A DNA stretch of 64,000 nucleotides from Ursus arctos (lineage: Eukaryota > Chordata > Mammalia > Carnivora > Ursidae), in contig NC_079873.1 in assembly GCF_023065955.2 (NCBI RefSeq), forward strand, positions 100,230,128-100,294,127, in the 5' to 3' direction. Numbering within the stretch: the first letter of the stretch is position 1; every line of letters begins with the position of its first letter. Made by a program: the position numbers and the translations under genes. Shown piece after piece: positions 33,569 to 44,120 of the stretch. Under the pieces are notes generated by a model. That model ran no database searches. It had not been told where the DNA came from and worked only from the letters and a program-made list of their open reading frames with translations.

Positions 33569-34111
33569 GTTTTTTTTTATTTTAATTTTTTTTATTATAT
33601 TATGTTAGTCACTATACAGTACATCCCCGGCTTCTGACGCAAAGTTCCATGATTCATTAGTTGCGTATAACACCCAGTGCACCATGCAATACGTGCCCTC
33701 CCCACCACCCATCACCAGCCTATCCCATTCCCCCACCCCTTCACCTATGAAGCCCTCAGTTTGTTTCTCAGAGTCCATAGTCTCTCATGCTTCATTCCCC
33801 CTTCCGATTACCCCCCTTTCTTTATCCCTTTCTTCCCCTACCGATCTTCCTAGTTCTTATGTTCCATAGATGAGAGAAATCATATGATAATTTTCTTTCT
33901 CTGCTTGACTTATTTCACTTAGCATTATCTCCTCCAGTGCCGTCCATGTTGCAGCAAATGTTGAGAACTCGTTCTTTCTGATAGCTGAGTAATATTCCAT
34001 TGTGTATATGCACCCCAATGTTCATAGCAGCATTGTCCACAATAGCTAAATTGTGGAAGGAACTGAGATGCCCTTCAACAGATGACTGGATTAAGAAGTT
34101 GTGGTCCATAT
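33569..34111 (-). mobile_element. Short L1 insertion with inverted 5' part
   Basis: Flanked by identical 16-bp repeats AAGCAGTACCACATTC at 33553-33568 and 34112-34127. The left ~440 bp is the L1 3' end in antisense (T-rich tail, then the UTR complement). At about 34006 it switches to ~105 bp of sense ORF2 text (GCACCCCAATGTTCATAGCA, ending GGATTAAGAAGTTGTGGTCC). This is a classic 5'-inverted (twin-primed) L1 and it splits the ERV-L pro-pol region. Confidence 0.93.
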
Positions 34112-34127
34112 AAGCAGTACCACATTC

Positions 34128-35330
34128 TTGGAGGGATTGAAGACATCAGTGCCACCATCAAGGACTTGAAGAATTCTGGGATGGTGACTCTCATTACACC
34201 CCCATTTAACTCACCTATCTGGCCAGTGCAGAAAATGGATGAAACTTGGACTGTAAGAATAGATCATCATAAGCTTACCCAGGTGATGATTCTAATTACA
34301 GCTACTGTACCAGATGTGGTTTTATCGATTGAGCAAATTAACATATTATTTGGCACCTGGTATGCAGTTATTGCTCAGACAAACGCTTTTTTCTCCATAC
34401 CTGGTGATAAAGAACACCAGGAGCAATTGGCGTTCAGGTTACAAAGCCATCAATACAATTTCACTGTCCTGCCTCAGAAGTATATCAACTCTTCAGCTTA
34501 ACGTCATCATGGGAATGATAAGACCTAGTGAGCCAAAGGTACAAATATTCTAGACTTATTTGTAAGACTTCTTTTATGTCAGAAGTGGAAAATAAATGTG
34601 TCAATAATTCGGGGGCATAGGTTCATTGATTGTAACAATTGTACCACTCTGGTTGTGAAATTGATAATTGGAGAGGCTATGCATGTATGGGGACAAGGGT
34701 TGTATGGGAGATCTCTGTACCTTTCCCTAAATTTTGCTACAAACTTAAAACTGCTCTTGAAAATTGTATTAATAAAAAATCATAAATTTAAAAAAAGTTT
34801 AAAGGCCTTTGACCTCAGTGAAACTTCTAGAAGTTCAGTGGTATGGGGCATGTTGAGGTATAGCTTCTAAGGTGAAGGATGTATTGTGGCATCTGTTTAC
34901 AATGAAAAAATAAGCATAATTCCTAGTGAGTCTCTTTGGATATTAGAGGCAGTATATTCGTGGTTGGGATATGATATTCTGGCCCATTTACCAAGTGACA
35001 TGAAATTTCCTAGTTTTCAGTGGGGTCCAGAACAAGAGAAGGCTTTCCAATAGGTCCAGGCTGTCTTAAATCTTTTCTGCCACTTGGGCCATATGATCCA
35101 AAGATCCAATGGTGTTTGAAATGTCAGTAGCAGATAGAGGTGCTCTTTGGAGGTTTGGTAGGCCACTGTTAGTGAATCACTGTGTAGATTATTAGGATTT
35201 TGGAGTAAAGTCTTGTTATCCTCTGTGAAAAACAGGGTTCTTTTTGTTGTTTTTGTTTTTGTTTTTTTGAGGAACAGCTTTTGGCTTGTTACTAAGTCTT
35301 CGTAGAGACAATGTTTGACCATGGGCTACC
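34128..35330 (+). pseudogene. ERV-L reverse transcriptase/RNase H relic
   Basis: The 139-codon stretch ending at 34501 carries PPFNSPIWPVQKMDETWTVR and further fingers/palm text with ANAFF-like (here TNAFF) and FTVLPQ motifs of retroviral RT. The region where the catalytic YxDD should follow is degraded and then interrupted by an L1M 3' end at about 34600-34797, and I cannot find YxDD. Pol text resumes at about 34798 and continues through the RT connection domain to about 35330, with frameshifts. The polymerase would be inactive. Confidence 0.75.
34595..34797 (+). mobile_element. L1MB/L1MC-type 3' end inside ERV-L
   Basis: TTGTAACAATTGTACCACTC, then GAGGCTATGCATGTATGGGG, AAACTGCTCTTGAAAATTG and an A-rich end follow the layout of an old L1M 3' UTR. 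ERV-L text is present on both sides, so the retrovirus was already in place when this old L1 arrived. Confidence 0.62.
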
Positions 35331-35988
35331 AAGTTATCATGCTGAGTTGCCCATCGTGAACTGGGTGTTACATGACTCATCTAGCCATAGAGTTAGGTGT
35401 GCATAGCAACACTCCATCCTCAAATGGAAGTAATTCATACAATATCAAGATTGAATAGTCCTTGGAAACACAATTAATTATATAACAAAGTGACCCTAAT
35501 GCATATGCCTCACCCCATCCTGCTATATTAACTTCTCTCACCCAGCCCACACTTTTGTCCTTATGGGGAGTTCCCTGCAAAAGAAAACTCAGACCTGATT
35601 TACAGATAGTTCTGTATAATATGCGCACACCACCTGAAAGGGGACAGCTGTAGTAATACAGCCCCTTTCTGAGACATCCTGAAGGACAGTGTTGAAACAA
35701 AATCCTCCAGGTGGGAAGAACTTTGAGCTTTGCACGTGGCTTTTAATTTTCATGGGAAGAAATTGGAAGAGGCATGAGTGTATACAAATTTGTGGGCTGT
35801 GGTCAATGATTTTGCTGGATGGAGAGGGACTTGGAAAAAAAAAGCATGATTGGAAAATTGGTGACAAGGAGGTATAGGGTAAAGGTATGTGAATAGACCT
35901 CTCTGAGTGGGCGAAACAACAAAATGAAGATATTTTTGTCCCATTTGAAGGATACTAATGGGTGACTTCAGCAGAAGAGGATTTTAAT

Positions 35989-36217
35989 CAGAGAGGGAAA
36001 CAAACCATGAGAAACTCTGGACTTCGGGAAACAAACTAAGAGTTACAGAAGGGAGGGGATCGGGGGATGGGGTAAATGGGTGATGGGTATTAAGGAGGCC
36101 ATGTGTGGTGATGAGCACTGGGTGTTACAGGCAACTAATGAATCATTAAACACTACATAGAAATCTAATGATGTACTCTATGTTGGTTAATTAAACACAA
36201 TAAAAATATTAAACAAG
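35989..36217 (+). mobile_element. Carnivore L1 3' UTR stub with TSD
   Basis: A sense 3' UTR (GAGCACTGGGTGTTACAGGC, TCTAATGATGTACTCTATGT) with an A-rich tail, flanked by identical 15-bp repeats GAAGAGGATTTTAAT at 35974-35988 and 36218-36232. It interrupts the ERV-L pol region. Confidence 0.93.
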
Positions 36218-36254
36218 GAAGAGGATTTTAATAATCAAATGGATAGGATGACAC

Positions 36255-37108
36255 ATTTTGAGGATAGCAGACTCTGCCCAGTTTCTCCTGTCACTATCCA
36301 GTGGGCTTATAACGATGGCCATAACGGCAGGGATGGAGGTTTTGCATGAGCTCAGCAACATGGATTTCAGCTCACCAAGGTTAACCTGACTATAAGCCAC
36401 CACTGAATGCCCAATCTGCCAGCAGTAGAGAACAACACTAAGTCTCCAATATGGACCATTTCCCTGGGGTAATCAGACAGTTATCTGCAACAGGTCAATG
36501 ACATTGGACCACTTCCACCATGGAAGGGGCAGTGTTTCATTCTTATAGAAATGGACACTCTGTATCTGGATTTGTCTTTCCTACACGTAGTAGAAAAATC
36601 TGCAAATCTGCAAAATCTACTAGATGTGGACTTGATGGGGCCTTATGCACCATTATGGTTTTCCACACAACATTTTTTTAAAAAGACTTTATTTATTTGA
36701 CAGAGAGAGACACAGTGAGAGAGGGAACACAAGCAGGGGGAGTGGGAGAGGGAGAGGGAGAGGGAGAAGCAGGCTCTCTGACCTGAGCGGAAAGCAGATG
36801 TTTAACAACTGGGCCACCCAGCCCCTCCCCCCACAGCATTAGTTTTGATCAAGAAACTAACTTCAGAGCAAATGAAGTATGGCAATAGACCCATGATCAT
36901 GGAATTCACTAGTCTTATCATGGTTCCCACCACCGTGAAGCAGCCAGCTTGATGGAATGGTGGATTGGCCTTTTGAAGATGCAGTTACACTGCCAGTTAT
37001 GTGGCAATACTTTGCAGGGCTACGGTTAAGTTCTCTTTGAGGTTATATATGCTCTGAATTAGCATCCAATATATTGTGTATTTTCTCCCATAGCCACGAT
37101 ATAGATAT
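36255..37108 (+). pseudogene. ERV-L integrase relic
   Basis: Broken frames at 36380-36660 and 36840-37108 fit the ERV-L integrase. There is a zinc-binding-domain-like CQQ stretch around 36410, the start of the catalytic core near 36480, and a conserved region at 36900-37060 corresponding to the end of the core and the C-terminal part. A Can-SINE splits the core. Stops are frequent. The ERV text fades at about 37108 with no dUTPase or LTR recognised beyond. Confidence 0.65.
36675..36831 (-). mobile_element. Can-SINE, internally deleted, minus strand
   Basis: AGACTTTATTTATTTGACAG, an expanded (GGGAGA)n block, then directly CAGGCTCTCTGACCTGAGCG and the head complement GGGCCACCCAGCCCCTCCC. The middle (GAGCCC... 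GGATC region) is missing. Near-identical flanks CACAACATT (36666-36674) and CACAGCATT (36832-36840) may be the TSD. Confidence 0.85.
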
Positions 37109-37925
37109 TTAAAATAGGTAGCTTTTTGTTTGTCAACTGTACTGTTATAAAGTGGTTTAAAAAAAAGAAATGAGTAGATGAGACCCAGGGTAAAAGTAGG
37201 TGGAAACTTACAAGATAGAATTCTTTTTCCTTGGTGATGCTGATTAGAAAGATTTTCAGGTATTTCACGAATGTTTAGTGTATAGTCAAAGATGTTGTAA
37301 AAGACAGAAAAGGGGTAGATGAATGACACATCTGTGAGGAAGACAATAAACAACCAATGGAGAGTTTTTGAGGACTACTGATAGAAAAGATCTAGTGGTT
37401 ATTTGAAATGACAAAAAAAAAAAAAGTTTTGTTTCTTCTACCTACTGACCAATTGCTTCAAACTAGCTTCTTGGGCTGTGAAGGATTATTTAACACACCT
37501 GGGCTCAGCAAAGCATAATAGCATGATGAATTAGACATATTTGCTTAGTGTCATGTTTCAGCTAATCCCAATTACTTCTAGCCCATTCTTCTTTTCTTTT
37601 CTTTTCTTTATAATGAGGTTTAAAAATGTCACACAGTGGCAAAGACAAGACTAGAATCCACATCTCCTGGCTTTTATTTCATTGTGTTTTCTCAATGTGT
37701 TACAGCCTCTAGTAGAAAATTTCTATCAGATTATTTTTAGGGAAATAAAATTAGCAAATAAAATGCCATTTACAAATTGAATAAAAAGATTTTTTAAATG
37801 TATTAGAATTAGGAGATTTTACAGGGATAACAGTTCCTTCAGGAATTTATCATTTGTTATGGAGCTATGTAGAAAGATTAAGAATTATAAAGGATGAGAA
37901 ATTAGTGGATCGTTATCTGTCTTAA
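37109..37925. other. Mostly unique DNA, possible MIR relic
   Basis: AT-rich sequence without a recognised gene. At 37605-37695 text such as GTCACACAGTGGCAAAGACA and AGAATCCACATCTCCTGGC resembles the complement of a MIR core, weakly. A homopolymer A tract lies at 37411-37424. Confidence 0.45.
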
Positions 37926-37939
37926 AAAATTAGTATAGA

Positions 37940-38930
37940 CAGGAGGTAGGGGCAAGATGGAGGAGGAATAGAGGACTCCATTTCAAATGGTCCCCTGAAT
38001 TTAGTTGGATATCTACAAAGCCAGTCTGAACACCCACAAAATCAGCCTGAGATGTAAGATTATACCTCCACATCTCTTTAGGGGCAGAGGATCATCAGTT
38101 GAGAGGTACAAAAGAAGGAGTTGTGATTGCGTGGACTGATATCAGAGGATAAACAGAAGGGCGGGGGGAGGGGGAACCACCAGAAGCTAGCCTCTGGAAA
38201 GTAACGTAAATACCTCAGTAAAAAAATGTCCTGTGCCTGGGGACCAGTGATAGCTTGCAGAGTGGTGGGGTTAGGATGGGAAGGGCCTGATAACAGTGCT
38301 CAAACAGAATCCAGAATCTTAAGGGGCAAACGCCATGGACCTAGACCGGCTCTGCCTCTTGCATGGACCTGTGCCCACAGCAGGGGTGGGTGGTGGGGGA
38401 GGCCGGCCGCTGCTGCAGCTGTGGCCAGCACCTGCGCCCACCCAGACTGGGATCACTGGGAGTTTTGGAGGTACAAGGGGCAAAGACAAGCGGGGGCCCT
38501 GAGTCCACCACTGAAAGGATCATTGGGGGTGCGCACCGCGTGTGGGAAGCTGCGGTTTTCAGTGGCGCTTACAGAGGGGGAGACTGTGTGTTCTGCAGGG
38601 TTCAGAGAAGAGCAGACTGTGGCTTCTCTCCTCAGGGCAGAGGTCTGGGAGCAGACATTTTCCTTCACTCTGACCCTCTGAAAAGGCTTGAAAAGCCACC
38701 AGAGAACTAAAGCCTAAAAAACCGGTTTCCATGGAGCCCAGCACCTTCTTAGTGGGCAGGGCAACTCTGCCCAAGCAGGGTTGTCTGAGAAACAATGCGG
38801 CAGGCCCCTCCCCCAGAAGATAAGCTGGAAGAACAAGAGGATGACAACCAGAAGGTCTCCATAAAACTGTAAATCCCAGACACCAGGGGAAAATAGTATA
38901 TTGAGCTCCTGGTGTTGCCTCGCTTACTGT
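37940..38930 (+). promoter_or_regulatory. L1 5' UTR (internal promoter region)
   Basis: Same type as the second block of the L1 at 22065 (TGGTCCCCTGAATTTAGTTG; CAGGCCCCTCCCCCAGAAGA). It includes a GC-rich stretch at 38220-38700 with several CpGs and overlapping open frames on both strands (plus 38226-38681, minus 38559-38960) that show no recognisable domain. Confidence 0.65.
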
Positions 38931-39374
38931 GTGTTTCTTAGATAGAACTTTTTTTTTCATTCTTTCTCATGGTTCTGTTTTTTTTTTTTCTAACATATTT
39001 ATCATTTCAACTAGATGTTTAATACAACATATTCCATAGTAACTTTTTAACTTGTACCTTTTCACACCAATATTTTTTCCTTTTTCTTTTTTAAAAATAC
39101 ATATAGATATAAACTTCAATATAGTCCTTTCCCCCTATTCAATACTACCTTTATATATACTACCTTTATATATATATATATCAGTTTTAAATATATATAT
39201 ATATGTGTGTATACCTCAATATAGTCCTTTCCCCCCTATTCAATACTACCTTTATATATATATATATAAATTTATTTTATTTTATTATTATTTATTTATA
39301 TAAATATAAATATATATATTTAAAACTGGTACATATATATATATATTTAAAACTATATATATATATATATTTAA

Positions 39375-39413
<39 letters not shown>

Positions 39414-39535
39414 AGTTTTAATTTCCTTGTAACTTTGGAAGTAGCATTCTCTAATAAAGAGAGCAAAATACACCCAGGAAGAACTGAAACACCCTACATC
39501 TCCCACATTGAGAGATTATAGCCCCCCCCACACCC
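38931..39535. other. AT-rich block in place of most of L1 ORF1
   Basis: Starting with poly-T after GTGTTTCTTAGATAGAAC, this block contains pyrimidine-rich text, TA tracts, and a repeated unit CAATATAGTCCTTTCCCCC + TATTCAATACTACCTTTATA at 39117 and 39217. A further stretch (ATTTCCTTGTAACTTTGGAA, then AAATACACCCAGGAAGAACT) ends in a C-run. None of it resembles ORF1 coiled coil or RRM. It joins ORF1 text cleanly at GAATGGATGGAGAGATAAAG (39544). Either a subfamily feature or a private rearrangement. Confidence 0.7.
39340..39417. repeat. (TA)n tracts with TTTAAAACT interruptions
   Basis: Three TA runs separated by ATTTAAAACT-type spacers lie within the ORF1-replacing block; earlier, shorter TA runs lie at 39166-39205. 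Confidence 0.85.
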
Positions 39536-39643
39536 CCTTTTTGAATGGATGGAGAGATAAAGAGCTTCCAGGACCAGCAGAAAATGAAAGAATATGTGAC
39601 CACAAAGCAAGCCCTATAAGAAATACTAAGGGGGGTTCTATAA
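39536..39643 (+). pseudogene. Remnant of L1 ORF1 C-terminus
   Basis: Text GATGGAGAGATAAAGAGCTT, CCAGGACCAGCAGAAAATGA and AGAAATACTAAGGGGGGTTC, followed by TATAA, parallels the end of ORF1 in the L1 at 23790-23885. The TAA stop is at 39641-39643. Everything upstream that should encode the coiled coil, RRM and most of the C-terminal domain is absent. Confidence 0.75.
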
Positions 39644-39724
39644 AAGAAGAAAGACCCCAAGAGTAATATGGACCAGAAATTTACAGAGACAATCCATAGA
39701 AACAGGGACTGTACAGGCAATAGG

Positions 39725-42700
39725 ATGGCAATAAACACATATCTTTCAGTAGTAACCCTCAACGTGAATGGCCTAAATGCTCCCATGAAATGGCACAGGG
39801 TTGCAGATTGGATAAAAACACATGAGCCATCTATATGCTGTCTACAAGAGACTCATTTTGAACCTAAAGACACCCCCAGACTGAAAGTGAGAGGATGGAG
39901 AACCATTTTTCATGCCAAAGGACCTCAAAAGAAAGCTGGGGTAGCAATTCTTATAACAGACAAATTAGAATTTAAATCAAAGACTGTAAAAACAGATCCA
40001 GAGGGCCACTATATCATTCCTAAAGGTCTATCCAACAAGAAAATCTAACAATTGTATATATTATACCCACAACAGGGGAGCAGCCAACTACATAAGCCAA
40101 CTGTTAACCAAAATAAAGAATCAGATCGACAATGGTACATTAATAGTAGGAGATCTCAACACTCCACTCTCAGCAATAGACAGATCATCTAAGCAGAAGG
40201 TCAACAAAAAAGCAAGAGCTTTGAATGACACATTGGACCAGATGGACTTCATAGATATATACAGAACATTCCACCCTAAACCAACAGAGTACTCATTCTT
40301 CTCAAATGGACACAGAATTTTCTCCAAAACAGACTGCATACTGGTTCACAAGCCAGGTCGCAGCCAATACCAAAAGATTCAGATTATTCCCTGAACGATA
40401 TCAGACCACAATGCCTTGAAACTGGAACTCAATCAGAAGAAAAAAATTTGGAAGGAGTTCAAACACTTGGAAGTTAAAGAGCATCCTGCTAAAGAATGAA
40501 TGGGTCAACCAAAAAATTAAAGAAGAACTTAAAGAATTAATGGAAACCAATGAGAATGAAAGCACATCAGTCCAAAACCTATGGAATACTGCAAAGGCAG
40601 TCCTAAGGGGGTAATACATAGCCATCCAAGCCTCTCTGAAAAAATTAGAAAAATCACCAATGCACATCCTAACCCCAACACCTAAAGGAGCTGGAGAAAG
40701 TACAACAAATAAAGCTTAAGCCAAGCAGGAGAAGAGAAATAATAAAGATTAGAGCACAGATCAATGAAATATAAACCAGAAAAACAGTAGAACAGATCAA
40801 CGAATCTAGAAGCTGGTTCTTTGAAAGAATTTATAAGATCGATAAAGCATTGGCCAGACTCATCCAAAAGAAAAAAGAAAGGACCCAAATTAATAAAATA
40901 ATGAATGAAAGTGGAGAGATGATGATTAACACCAAGGAAATCAGAATAATTATTAGGAATTATTACCAGCAACTATATGCCAACAAGTTAAACAACCTGG
41001 GAAAAAATGAATGCCTTCCTGGAAACTTAAAAACTACCAAGACTGAAACAGGAAGAAATTGACAATTTGAATAGACCAATAACCAGTGACAAAATTGAAG
41101 CAGTAATCAAAAACCTCCCAAAAAACAAAAGTGCAAACCAGATGGCTTCCCAGGGGAATTCTACCACACAATTAAAGAAGAAATAATACCTATTCTCCTA
41201 AACTGTTTCAAAAAATAGAAGCAGAAAGAAAACTCCCAAACCCTTCTATGAGGCCAGCATTACCCTGGTCCCAAAACCAGGCAAAGACCCAAACAAAAAA
41301 GAGAATTACGGACCAATATCCCTGATGAACATATATGCCAAAATACTCAACAAGATCCAAGGTAATAGGATCCAACAGTACATTAAAAGGATTTTTCACC
41401 ACGACCAAGTGGGTTTTATGCCTGGGATACAAGGGTGGTTCAACATTTGCAAATCAATCAACGTGGTAGAGCACATCAATAAAAGAAAAGACAAAAACCA
41501 TATGATCCTCTCAATAGATGCAGAAAATGCATTTGACAAAATACAGCATTCTTTCCTGATTAAAACTCTTCAGAGTATAGGGATAGAGGGAACATTCCTC
41601 AATATCATAAAAACCATCTATGAAAAGCCCACAACAAATATCATTATCAATGGGGAAAATCAGGAACACAACAGGGATGCCCACTTTCACCACTATTGTT
41701 CGACATAGTACTAGAAGTCCTAGCCTCTGCAATCAGGCAACAAAAAGAAATAAAAGACATCCAAATTGGCAAAAGAAGTCAAACTCTCACTCTTCACAGA
41801 TGAAAATGATACTTTATGTGGAAAACCCAAAAGACTCCACCCCCAAGTTACTAGAACTAAAACAGCAATTCAGCAATGTGCCAGGATACAAACTCACTGC
41901 ACAGAAATCACTTGCTTTTCTATACACTAACAATGTAACTGTAGAAAGAAAAATTAAGGAATTGATTCCATTCACAATAGCACCAAAAACCATAAGATAC
42001 CTAGAAATTAACCTAACTAAAGAGGTAAAGGATGTATACTTTAGAAACTACAGAGCACTTATGAAAGAAATTGAGAAAGACACAAAAAGATGGAAGAACA
42101 TTTCATGCTCATGGATTGGAAGAGTAAACACTGTTAAAATGTCTATGCTGCCCACAGCAATCTATACTTTCAACCCCATCCCGATCAAAATACCAATGGC
42201 ATTTTTCAAAGTGCTGGAACAAACAATCCTAAAATTTGTGTGGAACCAGAAAAGACTCCAAATCCCCAAGGAAATGTTGAAAAACAAAAACAAAGCTGGG
42301 GGCATCACGTTGCCTTATTTCATGCTATATTACAAAGCTGTGATCATCAAGACTGAATGGTACTGGCACAAAAACAGACACATAGACCAATGGAACGGAA
42401 TAGAGTGTCCAGATATGGACCCTCAACTCTATGGTCAGCTAATCCTAGACAATGGAGGAAAATATATCCAATGGAATAATGACAGTCTCTTCAATAAATG
42501 GTGCTGGGAAAATTGGACAGCTACATGCAAAAGAATGAAACTTGACCACTCTCTCACACCATACACAAAGAAAAATTCCAAATCATTGAAAGACCTCAAT
42601 GTGAGACAGGAATCCATCAAAATCCTGGAGAACAACATGGGCAGTAATCTCTTCAACATCAGCTACAGCACCTTCTTTCAAGACACGTCTCCAATGTCAA

Positions 42701-43501
42701 GGAAAACAAAAGGAAAAATGAACTATTGGGACTTCAACAAGACAAAAAGCTTCTGCACAGCCAAGGAAACAGTCATCAAAACAAAGAGCAATCCACGGAA
42801 TGGGAGAAGATATTTGCATATGACACTACAGATAAAGGGCTGGTATCCAAGATCTATAAAGAACTTCTCAAACTCAACAGTGGAAAAACAAATAATCCAG
42901 TCAAAAAACGGGCAGACGATATGAACAGACACTTCTCCAAAGAAGACACATGAAAAAAGTTCAACATCATTAGCCATCAGGGAAATTCAAATCAAAACCA
43001 TATTGAGATACCACCTTACACCAGTTAGAATGGCAAAAATTAACAAGGCAAGAAACAATAAATGTTGGGGAGGATGTGGAGACAGAGGAAACCTCTTACA
43101 TTGTTGGTGGAAATTCAAGTTCATACAGCCACTTTGGAAAGCAGTGTGGAAGTTTCTCAAGATGCTAAAAATAGAGCCACCTATGACCCAGCAATCGCAC
43201 TACTGGGTATTCACCCCAAAGATGTAGATGTAGTGAAAAGAAGGGGCACATGCTCCCCAGTATTCATAGCAGCAATGTTCACATTAACTGAACTGTGGAA
43301 GGAGCTGAGATGCCCTTCAACAGATAAATGGGTAAAGAAGATGTGATACGTATATACAATGGAATATTACTCAGCCATCAGAAGGGATGAATACCCACCA
43401 TTTGCATCGACATGAATGGAACTGGAGGGGATTACACTAAGTGAAATAAGTCAAGCAGAGAAAGACAATTATCATACAGTTTCACTTATATGTGGAATAT
43501 A
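39725..43501 (+). pseudogene. L1 ORF2 pseudogene (endonuclease/reverse transcriptase)
   Basis: The start ATGGCAATAAACACA (MAINTYLSVVTLNVNGLNAP) at 39725 is in frame with an endonuclease stretch to 40048 that keeps LNVNGLN and CCLQETHFE. The rest of the endonuclease is frameshifted. A 434-codon open frame at 41620-42924 spans RT palm, thumb and C-terminal region in part. The catalytic site is destroyed: where FADDMI is expected (41790-41812) an indel and substitutions give F-T-D-E in one frame and S-Q-M-K-M-I in the other. Later pieces (43003-43346) carry [20 protein letters not shown] and CPSTDKWVKKM. The open length reflects young age, not function. Confidence 0.9.
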
Positions 43502-43776
43502 AGGAATAGCATGGAGGACATTAGGAGAAGGAAGGAGAAAATGAAGGGGAGGAATCAAAGAGGGAGACAAACCATGAGAGACTATGGATTCCAGGAAACA
43601 AACTGAAGCTATCAGAGGGGAGGGCGGTGGGAGGATGGGTTAGCCTGGGCATGGGTATTAAGGAGGGCACGTATTGCATGGAGCACTGGGTGTTATATAC
43701 AAGTAATGAATCATGGAACACAACAACAACAAAAAACTGATGATGTACTGTATGGTGACTAACATAACTTAATAAA

Positions 43777-43862
43777 ATAAATCTTTACAAAGAATTATCT
43801 AACATTACATGATGGTGAGGGATTCTACACAGCCCTATGTTTGGAAGAAAAAAAAGGAAAAC
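43777..43862 (+). other. Putative 3'-transduced sequence with A-rich end
   Basis: After the L1 3' end and its AATAAA (43771-43776) come about 65 bp unlike any other L1 tail here (AACATTACATGATGGTGAGG, then TTCTACACAGCCCTATGTTT). An A-rich tract (43845-43866) and the right TSD candidate follow. This is the layout of an L1 transcript that read through its own polyadenylation signal. No second AATAAA is evident in the added sequence. Confidence 0.5.
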
Positions 43863-43876
43863 AAAACTAGTATAGA

Positions 43877-44120
43877 ATGTATTTAAATAGCCAAATTTAT
43901 CATATTAAAAACTATCTTTTTTATAAAATGTGCATAGTATGTTTCATTGTAATGATAAATTACTCCCCCATCTCTTCTTACCACTGGCTTTCTCCCTGAG
44001 GTAACTGACATTAACAGCCTAGTTCATATCTTTTGCCCTTTCTCATATATATATATATATATATATATAATGAATATGAATAAAAAATTCATATATATAA
44101 GAGAACTATTTGTTTGCTCA
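43877..44120. other. Unique DNA with a (TA)n tract
   Basis: AT-rich spacer; a TA run lies at 44046-44070. No gene seen. Confidence 0.5.

Larger units (their letters stand above)
31616..37108 (+). mobile_element. ERV-L (class III) endogenous retrovirus, internal region
   Basis: Degraded gag, pro, RT/RNase H and integrase text occur in retroviral order on the plus strand and resemble the mammalian ERV-L family (MERVL/HERV-L type, spuma-related, lacking a typical env). No MLT2-type LTR is recognised at either end, so this is an internal remnant with uncertain limits. It is split by an L1 with an inverted 5' end (33569-34111), an L1M 3' end (about 34600-34797), an L1 3' stub (35989-36217) and a SINE (about 36675-36831). 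All genes contain many stops and frameshifts. Confidence 0.78.
37940..43862 (+). mobile_element. Long carnivore L1, ORF1 mostly replaced, with 3' transduction
   Basis: 5' UTR (37940-38930) begins near GGGGCAAGATGGAGGAGGAA. An AT-rich non-ORF1 block (38931-39535) replaces most of ORF1. The last ~35 codons of ORF1, then ORF2 (39725-43501) and the 3' UTR (to about 43777) follow. Candidate TSD: AAAATTAGTATAGA (37926-37939) and AAAACTAGTATAGA (43863-43876), 13 of 14 matching and following a TT/AAAA-type nick site. This puts about 85 bp of non-L1 sequence plus an A-rich tail between the L1 end and the right TSD. Confidence 0.87.

Noticed and set aside
38226..38710. GC-richer region with 115-151 codon frames, possible CpG island or exon
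   Set aside because: It lies within the L1 5' UTR and matches the equivalent region of the L1 at 22100-22900; no domain or splice context supports a gene.
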